Below, one piece after another: positions 10,433 through 21,748 of a stretch of 64,000 nt of DNA (position 1 is its first letter; each line of letters opens with the position of its first letter). The stretch is from Clavaria fumosa (taxonomy: Eukaryota; Basidiomycota; Agaricomycetes; Agaricales; Clavariaceae), in NCBI GenBank assembly GCA_951802425.1, contig OX637802.1, positions 682,001 through 746,000 of the forward strand. Direction: 5' to 3'. A model generated the notes under the pieces. The model had not been told where the DNA came from and searched no databases. It saw only the letters and a program-made list of their open reading frames with translations. A program made the translations under genes and the position numbers.

Positions 10433-13400
10433 TCATTCATCGTCAGTCCGATTTTTTGTTCCCGATTTATCATCACTATCGATGGCTGAATTTGCTATCT
10501 TCTCGAATAGGAAACTGATTGTACCGCCAGGAACTTCGCTGAGATCGTCCGGAGTCGTGAGGTTGTCTAGGTCTACTGCGGAGAGCAGAGCATCGATCCT
10601 TGACTTATCTCCTACGGCCCGATTGTTCCTGCTGTGAACAAGTTTGCGTAGGATCTCATCCTGAATATCATATTCTAGGGTGGCGCAGAGGCAATTGATG
10701 TGAGTCCATTCTCCCAATGCAGCAAGCTCCGCCTTCTTTTTCTTCAAGTACTACAAGTTGATTGTGAAGTCAGAATCGTTTTCCTGACCGGAACCGCGGC
10801 ACGCACCGCTCTGTCCAATTCGCTGAGATCTTCAGACTTGATATGGGACGCGACAATGAAGCCCCTTTTCGGTTCTTCGTAGGCGTCACTCTCGTCGCTC
10901 GGTGTATTGGGGAGCTCTGGAGGGTTGTCAATAGGCGTCCCGCAAGGGCATTCTAGTAGGTCATGTGTATGACAAGCCGTATTTAGGTGAATGCGGAAAA
11001 TATCTCGCAACTAGGGATGCCGTTAATTGATCGTGGGGCGTGTGAGTTTAGATCACTTACATCCTTCCTTGAGAAAGAATCCAATTTCGTCCCAGAACTT
11101 CCCTGGTAAACGCGTTGAGCGAAGTTGCCATGGTAGACCATGTCAGAGACATACAGAACCCATAAGAGCTGAGGAAAACATCATTAAAAATGTCGAGTAT
11201 TATACAAGGGAACTTACAATTAGCTAGACCAAGTTTCGTCACTTGTCGCTGATATATTTTTTCTGGTTCAAGAACCTCGCGATCAGCTGACGCAATCATA
11301 TGTGAGCTAGACGCACCGTCGATTGTACCAGCAGTCAGAAAACGATATATGTAGACTGGTCGTTTCTGGCCATCGCTATCTCGACCGCATCAGGAAAATT
11401 CATGTAACCAAAAAGGCGAGCGGACCGATGTATTCTTGCCATTGATTGAAGATCGTGACTGTAGCATCAATGTCAGTTGAGCTTGGCAACAGTTGTCCGT
11501 TGGTACGCGCCTTGGGTTCCAATCAGAATCGATCAAACATAATCTAGAAGCACCAATAAGATTGAGCCCGACTCCGCCTGCCTTCGAACTCAAGAGAAAG
11601 ATAACTGAGAAGCAGGTATCCTAAGTTTACAATCAGAAAGGTGAGTAGGTCTTCCTACATCGGCTATGCTGAGAAAATTTATTGAAGCCGTTGACGAATC
11701 CCTGCCGTTTGGCGGCAGGCGTCTGTCTAACAGGACAAGATGTTCAGTCGCAAGACGGATGAGCACATGAGACTAGGTACCCATCCAACCGATAGTAAGT
11801 ATATGATTCTTTCTTGCAGAACGCTTCTAGAATATTCAAGGTTGACGTGTAGTGAGAGACTAGGATGCACTTTTCATCTGTTTGCTGCGAAACAAAGTCT
11901 CGATCTGAAATAGCAAAGTGGGCTGGGACGCGTACGTGGTATATTGCTTTGAGGAGATTGGACAGGGCAGTGAGCTTTCCTGTGACAGCCAAGTTGGGAT
12001 GAGTAGAGATAATCCTGCGTTTGGCAAGAAACTTCACCGCTTAAAGAAAAATCATCAATCCGCGTTTGGGTTGGAAGGAGCTTCAAAGCCTCTCCGACTC
12101 CACCTTTCAGCATACGCTCGTTTCCCTCGATCTTAGCCTTGTCTGCGGTGGCCTGCAGCAAGATAGGACTGTTACTGATTTTTGTGAGCACATTGATCAA
12201 GGCCAGAGACTCTGCCGTCGAGCTCTGCATCAGATTGTCCAAATTATCAGGCTTCAATATCTTGGAGAAGATAGCGAGCTGGAGTGGTGTTGGGGTCACG
12301 AAAACCACGTATTCACCTGTTGTGCATGCTTGAGTATAAATGGAGGGCAAAGAAGCAAAGGCAACAACACACATTTGGGGGGCAGATAATTTTTCAGAAT
12401 GGTTGCCTCACGTCGCAGTACGAAGCTTCTTGCAATGGAGAGTAACTGGAGACCAAGGGGGGATCAGAGGAAGTAGAATTCCTTGAACAGCAACAGCAGC
12501 GCACTTGAGAAAGACGGGCTTTGCCTAGTTCAGCCTCTTTAGCAGAGCAATCTGGTGCGCGACTTTTCAGAATTGGGACTTCGAAGACTCGGCGAAATAT
12601 GGCATAATCATCTGTGATCATACATCAGATTGAGATGGAGAACACAATCCAAATTTACCAAGCAAGCCGGGATTGCAAAAGTCGGCCTGCACATTTGAGT
12701 AGTCTTCCAGAAAGCACAGCAGTATCACACACCATGGCATGGAACTCAGAAAGTTCATTCTGTATAGGAGTACCTGACAATATAACTCGCCTGTGCGTTC
12801 GTAGGGCCTTGAACGCGGCTGTGGTTTTGTTGTTGGCCGATTTCAATCTGTGTCCTACGCAATAAGATTTGAACTATTGAATGGTCAGTATACTTACGGA
12901 AAATGACGCACCTTCATCGCAGACAATAAGGCCAATGGGAGGCCTGGCGCAAAGTGAGTCACAGCTTGAAGGAAGAGTAGGCGAACCTACTGGCAATATG
13001 CTAGATCGTCTCTGTGAATCCAGCCTTAGCAACGTATAAGCCATAGTTAGAGGTGACTAACACGACTGTCCTGAGTCGCTCATAGCCGATGATTAAGACC
13101 TGATGTATTTTCCTTGACATCCATATGAGCAAGCATACATTTATAACAAAGATCGGGGAATGCGAACGAATTGACGAATTGCTTAATTGCAGTTTTGTCT
13201 TTGTCGCCCGTGAACACGCCCACTCGATCTCTTCCAAGCCTTCAATAAATTTGCGTTCAGGTATAGGTGAATAAGTACAACGTTTAACCGGTTACCATTT
13301 GTGGAACTCTGATTTCCAATTCTAAACAAGTTTTGGCAAGCCAAGACAAAACGAGCACAGAATGACACGTACAGTAATGAGCGAGACGGGACACACGATG

Positions 13401-15250
13401 AGTGCTTTCCCGATCGTAGGGCCAATGCCCGCGTAGGGATTCTGTTCTAGAACAGATAAGTTGGGCAAGCTTTTCACAGGTCCAAGGGCCGAGAACTCAC
13501 TCAGTAACGTCCATATGAGGCCGATCGTCTACAGGATAATTCAGGCCGGCGGTCAGGCACAGATTGTTCGAGCATACCTGGAGAGTTTTGCCGAGACCCC
13601 TAGTTTAAGTGTGACAGAGGTTAGAAACTTACTGCTTATCTAGACGCGCAAATATAGAAAATCACATCTCATCGGCCAAAATACACCCTTGGCCCTCATG
13701 CTTTCGCAGTCCCATGACACATTCATAAAGAAATCTCACGCCTAAATGGGATCATGCCAAGGATCACTTTCAGTAAGCGGATGCTGTAAAGAAATCACAC
13801 CTTCTTGCTGATGTGGACGCATATAGCGCGCCAGGATTGGATCCAGGACTACTGGAACGACGGTTCTATTCCTGTTGACGAACAAAATTAAGTACTCAAG
13901 CTTGAAGCAACTATCGAAATGACTCACTTCTTATTGAATTTGGCCTGGTGCTCCTCCGTAGGAGCTTTCATGATCACTGCATCTTCTGCGGTCGGATCAT
14001 GCCTAGACGGAATGTCAGCGGGCCGTGTGCGATGGAGCATGCCTCGATCACACGCACAGGGAGCCTTGAACTTTAGGCTTGGTAACTGTCCCGTAGAACG
14101 ACGTGGGCGGAACGAATCTGGGGCGAAGTGGCGTAGTGGGTGCGGTTAAATTTTGAGCCATATCGGCACTCGCTCTCAAAACGGGAGGAGGGGACACAGG
14201 GAAGTTTTCGGTTGCAGAATTGTCATTCAGCTCTACGGCTAAGCCACACATAATTGGAAGATCCGAAGCGGGAACCCTGGACTCGAGCTCCACCTCCTTA
14301 CCGCCGATTCTGATAGAATAGCCACCGCAAAGAAGGTCGCCTTTCCAGGTAGTGATTCCGAGGCTGTGGATGGGATGATGGGCCATGCATCCAGCTGAAG
14401 GGCGACAGAACACCCACATTTTGCCTTCCTCCGATATCATGGTAATCTTGTTGCCTGTATGTGATACAAACGCGTCACCGTCCCAAGTTTTATTCTTCTT
14501 CCCTTGAGGCTTTCTCCTAGTTTAGGTTAAATACGCCACGACAGAGAAAGTGAGTTGACCTACCAATTAGCAGTCCAATGAGAATCCTGGACCCCTGAGT
14601 CTCCAGTATTCAGCGCAGGCTCGCTGTACAGATTTACAGGCTGAAGGGGCAGGAGATTCCTCTGAGGTGTACCGGAGGCACTGCTTGGCACGCGGTGCAA
14701 ATGTTTTGGGGGTTCAAATTGCTTCGCAGCGCCGCTCCGTGGCGTAGGAGTTGAGGACATGGACGAAAAACGTCCAAAGCAAGAGCCGGAAAAATATTCC
14801 CGTCGTGTGATTGGACGGTCCATGCCAACTTCCTTACTACCAACAACAAATTCTTGTCCCTCCAAGACCTTTAATGGATCTGATATAGACCCAGTGGCTA
14901 TTCTGAGGGGCAGCATATGCTCACGTGTTCTTCACGAAGGATATGAATCGAACTCACAACTTTCCATCTGCGTCGCAAAGGGTGCATTTATGGCCTCTCA
15001 AAACTAGCACAGCATCCCCATCCCAAGTTTTGTGTTTCTTAGTTTGAGGAGCCCGCCTAGACGTTGATTTAGCAAAAGAAACGCGTCGAACGGCCACAAC
15101 TCACCATTGGACCATCCAGTACTGTTCTGCAATGTCCCCATTGTTGGAACGTTCGGTGAACGCGTCCAAGCTCAGTCTCTTCTGCGCGTTAGGTACATCT
15201 ACGTCTGACTTGCGCTTTTGGCCCTGAGCTGGAGGTTGAACAACAGACAT
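10433..15250 (-). CDS. Rdh54/Tid1 (RAD54B-type) SNF2 DNA translocase
   Basis: About 31 exons encode roughly 1,000 residues. Rdh54 is a dsDNA-dependent ATPase that remodels Rad51/Dmc1 filaments in recombination. Two similar N-terminal modules come first ([21 protein letters not shown] and [20 protein letters not shown]), resembling DUF2439/ZGRF1-type modules. Then the family segment [16 protein letters not shown] and the motor: [19 protein letters not shown], Walker A DEMGLGKTLQ (split between two exons, second exon 13599-13578), [64 protein letters not shown] and [15 protein letters not shown]. The C-terminus has [21 protein letters not shown], a Cys/His-rich segment. Exon 28 is 14 nt (11168-11155). 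The intron 11510-11459 appears to begin with GC. One acceptor was chosen further downstream because the nearer AG would give a stop. Confidence 0.88.
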
Positions 15251-15670
15251 GTAGAGAACAGAGCATGGTACGCGACGCGTTTAATCGCCAAAGGATGCCA
15301 AGCAAGCACAAATTAGCTGTGGCGTGAGAGTCTCACCAAGCACATTCTATAAAGTGGCGGGCCGCCAAACTGAGAACCATTTTTCCACTCAGCTTATTCA
15401 CTCAGCGAAGGTCTTACTTTCAGTCCTTCATCCCGCTATGGTCACTGAACATCTTCGCGTATCGCAGATTTACTGCAGCATCCTCGCAGCGAACACTCGG
15501 TTTTTAACTGTTACTTTGATCTTTTAGCGGGCGAGTAGACAATCTTATTGTCAGTCACAGCGCCTCCTTTTTGTTCAGGTTCTTGTTCCCTTATTATGGC
15601 AGTTCTAGCACGATTCAAAGATATCTTTCTGGCCCTTTGAATAGCGTCCCCGTGCCACCATCGTCGCGCC
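15251..15670. promoter_or_regulatory. divergent promoter region, Rdh54 / Zn2Cys6 gene
   Basis: The 420 bp between two opposite start codons contain no supported coding exon. I identify no specific element. Confidence 0.4.
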
Positions 15671-16530
15671 ATGCCTTCCGAGGATGACCCCGACGATGTG
15701 TCTCGGAGCGACTCCATCCAGCCGGCCATAAACGTCCACCCGCCCGCGGTTCCCATGCACATGTTTCCTTTATCGGATGACGTCTCGTCGCCTCTTCGTG
15801 CGAAGCGTCGTCAAGTCAAAAAGGCTTGTACCAATTGCCAGAAAGCCTGTAAGAAATGTGACGATGGCAGGCCCTGCAAACGCTGCATCACGTACGGCGC
15901 TGCCGATGAATGTGTCGATACGCAGAGGAAAGAAAGGAAAAAGGGTGTCAGGCGCGGACCTTACAAGAAGCGCGAGGGCAGATGTGCGTACGCATTATGG
16001 CCCTTTCATGCCATCTATCTTATGTACCGTGTGGTGTGTCTAATACACTAGCGCGCGCAGCTGCCGACTCTGGGGAGCAACCCGATACCAATGCACCACA
16101 GGGTCCACCTTATCCTGGTTCTGCCAATATGCCGGTCTCTGCATCCGGCCCGTTCATGCCTCCAATTGCATTTCCACCTGGGTTTCCACCTGGGTTTCCA
16201 TTCATACCTTCTCAGGTTCCCAGACCCGGCGAGGGCACTGCTTACTGTTACATCCCTATTCCTGTCATGGCGGCTCCCACGTCCAGTACCGGACAAGATG
16301 GTGAAGGGAACCCTAGTTATTCCCATCCTGCATTTTACTCTGGGCCTTACTTCAACCCGTACGCGCCGCCGCATGCTTATGTGATGCATTCTCAACGGGG
16401 ACCGGATGGCCAACCGCCTCTGCAACCTCATTTTGGTTATGGCCCAGTTTATATGGCTCCTCCTCAAGGTGGTGAACATGGTGGCGGAGAGGCTCTGGAT
16501 CACGAAAACAGAGACGATCAAGATCACTGA
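15671..16530 (+). CDS. small Zn2Cys6 fungal transcription factor
   Basis: Two exons (15671-15983, 16061-16530) encode 260 residues. A binuclear zinc cluster occupies about residues 51-80: CTNCQKACKKCDDGRPCKRC, then the sixth cysteine in ADEC. It is followed by a basic run (RKERKKGVRRGPYKKRE) likely to help DNA binding and nuclear import. The rest is a Pro/Tyr/Gly-rich low-complexity region with the duplicated peptide FPPGFPPGFPF. No fungal-specific middle homology region is present and the protein is much shorter than most of this class, so it may act through partners. The intron joins GGCAGAT to CTGCCGAC and removes an in-frame stop. Targets cannot be told from sequence. Confidence 0.85.
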
Positions 16531-16965
16531 TCAGCATACTCGTGCCTGTTTTTGAGGATTGCTGTATTTCCGATGACACGCATTGACACATTGAGCGCTT
16601 TATGTGCGCATTCGTTCACGTACATTTACATAATAGTTTCAACCAAATCAATGGTGGAGATAAAGGACACGCAGCACAATGTCAAGGCATACACGCTTTG
16701 GCCTTAGTTCGAACTTCCATGTTTGTAACAGCCCTGAGATGAAGCGGCCCGATATTCGAGGACTGAGCGCTAACGCGGGCGCCTTACGAGACGTCCGATC
16801 GTCGCAATTTCCAATTCCGGACGTGCTGAGCGGTTGGTCCATGTGATAAGCGCTGGTACTGTAGTTCGAAGAATGCACAAACCTAGCAAGTATATATCCA
16901 AGTTCATCAACAGAGTGTTAGAAAGGTGAAGGAAGGCTCATCAAAGTTTGGCTTGGAGCTCCGTT
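16531..16965. other. intergenic, between converging genes
   Basis: No coding or RNA signal is seen in this 435-bp interval. Confidence 0.4.
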
Positions 16966-18233
16966 CTACAACCTGCCTAACCTCCTGATTGGTAGTACCC
17001 AGATAACGGCAACGATAAGTAGGAGGACAGGATGTGTGAAATTTGATGGCGATGCGCCATTACTTGGGGTACGGGTCGAGCTCGGTAACGTGTTGGTGAG
17101 TGTGCCGGAGGTCGTTTGAGAAGGCGGTATGGTGTAATCTGACACTACAAATCTATCCAAGTCTGCGTGCGGCCGGCATGAGCAACCGAGCGAGCGAGGG
17201 GCAGCTAAAATAACAAGAGCATACCAAAGAACGAGCGCTGCGCACCGGCCATGTTGCGAATGGTGATAGTGTGCGTCTCCAGACCCAAATTGCCAGAGAA
17301 GTAGGCCACTCCGGGATGAATCTGCTCACAAGTTTTGCCGAAAGCACCACCGCATCCAGCAACGCCGTTGAAAATTTCGGGCGCGTTGTTGTCCAGCGTG
17401 ACGCTATAAAGTCCGTGATCATTGTTCTTGTCGCCAAATACGTAAATAGCTGAGCCTGAACAGGTGCGGGTATGATTACTAGCATTGGTGAGAGAAGCAG
17501 AGTCAAACACCGACCGTGAAATGATAACTGAGCAGATGCTCCATCCTCATTGGTAAATGTTGTAGTCCCTCCGGAGAATTCAGGCGCAGAGTTATGGCCC
17601 CAGGTCCCGGTATACTTGACTTGGGGGTCCGTCTCTTCGATAGTCGTGTTCGTGACCACTGCCCTAGCCAAAAGACGATGTTTAGAAGACGGCATATGGT
17701 CGAAAGCCATAGAGTCTCACTCACCCTGCTGGGGCAAGTCGGAAAGTCGTATCTAGAAAGTCGAAGAGGAACTCTCCTCCCGCGTTGGTCTCGCCGTTGG
17801 GTCCAAGGTTCGCGATCTCTATGGCATGTTTGGCATTCGCAAGGTTGGCGGCCTTGAAAAGGAGATAGGGGTTCGAGGCATTCACCGGTGCGTAAGCTGA
17901 GAAAGTTTTCGGCACATCGGAGTCGATCTTGACGGTAAATGAGCCATACGAAGGACCCGAGGCTCCGTAGACGTAGATGGCAGGACCTGGAAACGTTGAG
18001 TGGATTCAGGAATCACCTTACAGATGTGATGACCGCTTACCTTCAAAGCGGAAGGTGAACGAAGCGCCGATGCCGTTGGTTTTATGCCAGGTGTCCTCCC
18101 TAAAGGTGCTGGCTGCAGGAAGAGGTGCCGAAGGGTCCGGCGTGGACCACGCGGACACGTCTTTGTAAATCACAACGCTGTCAAAATCATCAACGGTGAG
18201 ATTTAAGAACTGCGCGGTGGGATCCATAGCCAT
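16966..18233 (-). CDS. cell-surface beta-sandwich protein with C-terminal membrane anchor
   Basis: Five exons (18233-18041, 17986-17725, 17663-17515, 17455-17225, 17162-16966) encode 343 residues. Two related beta-rich modules are visible, each with a core of the type GPAIYVYGASGPSYGSF and GSAIYVFGDKNNDHGLYSV, and with many N-x-S/T sites. The second has paired cysteines in GCGGAFGKTC. A Ser/Thr-rich stalk (residues about 285-325) leads to a single membrane span, PVLLLIVAVIWVLPI, and a short basic tail. This design is common in mushroom genomes; function is unknown, perhaps glycan binding or sensing. Oddly, no signal peptide precedes MAMDPTAQF, and there is no ATG upstream on this strand for a few hundred bases, although a hydrophobic run (LLVHSFFLVQ) lies just before in frame. 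Confidence 0.7.
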
Positions 18234-18585
18234 TTGCACCAGGAAGAAACTGTGAACCAGCAGACGAGCCGCGACCCGAATTTTATTACGCCAGCTTTTG
18301 GATATGCAAATCCCACGGCCACGAAAATTACAGCGCACAGCGCTTTTGAACGACGACCTCGAGTGTTGATTCAGATGTGATTGGCAATGCCTAGTACGCT
18401 TCTTTTATAGGCCTATGCACTTCAATAAAGCGATTGAGGACAGATAAGCAGTCACGTCGGGCGAAAAAAGATTGGACCACAGCCAATGATCCAAATTCTA
18501 TATCACAAACTTCTAGTACGCGGGACCACCTACAAATGCGGTTCAAGGAGCGAGAATAGGGTCCACGGCGTGAAAAATAGAGACA
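18234..18585. other. intergenic, possible lost 5' exon of the surface protein
   Basis: No minus-strand ATG occurs between 18234 and 18420. Apart from the hydrophobic in-frame run just upstream of 18233, I see nothing coding. Confidence 0.4.
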
Positions 18586-21206
18586 CTATAATTGGCCATA
18601 CACCGGCTTGCCATCAATGACTGTCGCAAGGACCTTGGTATTGAGAATGGTGTCCACTGGAATGTTCATGATGTCTTGGGACAAAATAACAAAATCAGCT
18701 CGTTTCCCAATCTCGATGGAACCAAGTGTCGATTCGGTGAAAGACGCATAGGCCGGCATTATCGTAAGTGCTGAAGACAAGGATTACTTCTATCTCAAAA
18801 CCATGGCGGATAAAGTGTCTTACCTCTGAGAGCCTCCTGGCGAGTGAGCCGTTGCTCAGGAAACCTGATAGAGCCATCAGAATCGGACTGGATGGACGGC
18901 AAAGTCACAATTACCAGCCATCAGGTCCGTGTGGAGATGAGCCTGTGGGAGAAGTCCGAGTGATTGCGGCGTAAAACCCAGCCAAAGGATTCATGTCTTC
19001 GACGGGAAAGTCGGAGCCGAGAGTGATCAGAGCGCCACTATCGACAAGTGACCTAAATGCATATAGTCCTGCCACTCGTTTCGGTCCCTAGAACTTGTTT
19101 GCTTATTAGGCAAGGCGAGAATGATGCATACGCACCAGGCGACTCTCCGCATACCACATATCGCTGATTCTGCGCTGCGCTTTTAGTAAGAAAGCAACGG
19201 AAAGTTGCAAACATACACGTGAGTCGGCTGAATGCTCGCGATCACTAGAATAGGTGCGTTAGCACTTCGACATTCATAATGTTGTATGAGACCAACCTCC
19301 AAGTCTTCCAACACGCTTCATATCGGCTTCCGTCAAAAATTGTGCGTGTTCCAGTCGTGGTCGTAGGGCGGTGACATTGACGTTCTCTAACGCCGCCTCG
19401 AATGAGTCAAGCACGATTGCATTTGCTCGATCTCCGATGGCATGGACATTCTACACTTATTTCAGGAAAATAGTGGCACTGCTGAAGAATTTCCTCTTAC
19501 GACTTGCCATCCGTCTCGTAAAAATTGAGGAATCACTGTGTTGATGATCTCGGAAGATAGTCGCATTAGGCCACGAGATCCAGGATTGTCTGCATAGGGT
19601 TCATACAACTGGAATATTGACCACGTCAGCCACTGCCACGGGAAAAGGAACAGTAAGTGGAGTACCGCGGCGCCGCCCGTTCTGAGAGCGCCTATGGTTC
19701 TTTTAGACCCAGTAGCCTCTAAGGCAAGAATCCAGCCACATACCATCGGCAAACATTTTCACACTTCTAACACTCAATCTTCCATCACCCTCTGCGATGA
19801 GAGGACTCGTTTTATTTCCCCAATATTCGGCATTTTCGTCGTAGTAAGTCATGCCATAGATGCGAACCTTGCAAATAGTGTCAAACGGAGTCTAAATGAG
19901 GTGAGAAACCAAGCCTACCGGTAAGTTGCCTTGGGCCGATTGTCTGCACGAAACCTCAATCTTTAAAGACCATCAAGTAAAGGGGACTGACCTTTTAAAA
20001 AACTCCAAAGAGATGGGATCGAGTCCGGCATCGTGTATAGACGTTAGTCCAAGGGAGATAGCGTCTTTTATGGTTCTAGCAAATCTTCTCTTTAAAGTTT
20101 CTTCAGTTGTTGGGGGATTTCGAATCAGATCTTGTGCATTGTCAAGAAAAAGGCCTGCCATAGTGGATAGTGAGTGGGAGAACAGTTCTTGGGTACAAAT
20201 CACAAACCCTTGGGGCTGCCAGATGTGTCGCGATCTATGAACCCACCATCCACCTCCACTGATAGTGGCATACTGTCTTCGATGGCTTGTGATGACACCC
20301 ATAAAGCATGTCCATCCTTACTGTGCAAAATTACACGACGACCGCGGATGACCGGTTCCGAGTCTAAGTCAGCCTAGGCAAGGAAATCCACAGCTGTTTC
20401 TCCTGGGAAACTTAAATCACACCCACAGCTGTCGGCCAGCGTTGAGTCGGCCATATCGTATGGTCCCAGCCCCATCCTTCTATCAATTGTGTTTTGTCGT
20501 CAAGTACATCCGCATTTGAAAGAATGTAGTCTTTAACAACCGCAACCGCAGCTGCAAAGCGGAAAGTATAATCAAGTTAGAGTTCCTTCCCTCAGCAGGA
20601 GAAATCACCTTCAATACTCTGGGCGGGTTCCAAGGGCATCGTCCGGAAGGCACCATATTCCAAGACATGAGCGTGAGAGTCTTGATCCCAGGTTAGAGGT
20701 GTCACTCTACTCAAGGAAACTAGGTGGATACCGCTCAGTCCTGGAACAACAATACATCCTTCTTGAAGAAAATGCACTTGTAACGCCGGTTGCGCACTGC
20801 GCTTCCAGAAAAAGACAGTTGATTCTACAGCTTGTGACCACCGTTCCTGCACTTCCGCTACGATTGCAATGAACAATGCAGAGGAGCCATTCATGGATCA
20901 CTCACACAGCGCGCCTACATCAACAATGTATGCGCCACGAATCACCATGCATTGCACTCGGGTGTTGTTCTCATCCACTGTGTGAATGTTAAGCCCTCTG
21001 TTAGAACATACAGCGTAGTGGCCGGAATTTGTTTCGGAGAGCGATCGAAATGATGACGAAAAAAGAATAGGAGGAACTAAGAACCCCAAAAGAATGCAGA
21101 GGCGTTTAACGACAGGTACGCCTCTGTCACGAGCACCGTATCTAGGCGCTGCTAGCGCCTCCTCTTTTCGCCTAGCGGTGGTCGGACGTTGACGCAGAGT
21201 GGACAT
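18586..21206 (-). CDS. membrane-anchored amidohydrolase, YtcJ-like (Amidohydro_3)
   Basis: A many-exon gene. The enzyme class hydrolyses amide or related bonds with a metal centre; the substrate is unknown. A basic N-terminus and one hydrophobic span (LCILLGFLVPPILFSSSF, about residues 35-52) suggest a type II membrane protein. Family marks in order: VVPGLSDSHAHVLEYGAF with the HxH metal pair (assembled over an intron), EGWGWDHTIWP, RGRRVILHSKDGHALWVSS, GLFLDNAQDLI, SLGLTSIHDAG, FADGALGSKR, NVHAIGDRANAIVLDSF, RPRLEHAQF, GALITLGSDFPVEDMNPLAG, and a C-terminal TESTLGSIEIGKRADFVIL strand, all with the metal-binding His and Asp residues kept. The ATG at 21206 gives the first Met of the basic N-terminus. 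It diverges from Hrd1. Confidence 0.8.
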
Positions 21207-21748
21207 TGTCTTGGACTTCGCAATGAGCAAAGATCGAAGGGAGGACAAAGGACACTCACTGCAGCCCTATAAATCTCGAAGACACTGCCCAAAGCAAGTG
21301 GGAGAGGCTGTGCCAAATCCTGTAAAATGGGTGTCTAATGCCGTAAAGAACTCAAACTCCTCCTGACCCCAGCGGTAGGCCAACTCCTGGAGATCTGCAA
21401 AGATTCGAGATTCCGCTATGAGGAATAAGGCATCGGGTGAGGATTAAAGGTCAAGTTCAAGTGTCGAAGTTTCGAGAGAATTTATAAAGGTTGTGGGCAT
21501 TGCCATGAGGCATGGACAGATAGGAATACAACACATGGACCTCGATCGGCATCTTCGTTATCGTAACCGGGCTACAGACAATCAGAACGAGCAGGTGAAG
21601 GGCATTTGTACTGCATGTCTAATTTTTTGGTTTTTGGTTTTGGCAAATTAGAAAACGAGGCAGTGTCACGTGATATTCACTTTAAAGGCAATTTGTATTC
21701 TCACACACACGTAGCGACGGCGGTGGTGTACATGAGACCTCACTCTCC
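21207..21748. promoter_or_regulatory. divergent promoter region, amidohydrolase / Hrd1
   Basis: The 542 bp between the two opposite starts have no supported exon. A TATAAA-like run occurs at about 21268 (ccctataaat) on the amidohydrolase side. Confidence 0.4.

Noticed and set aside
11918..12389. Open frames on the plus strand across the Rdh54 gene
   Set aside because: They are antisense to conserved helicase exons and have no motif of their own.
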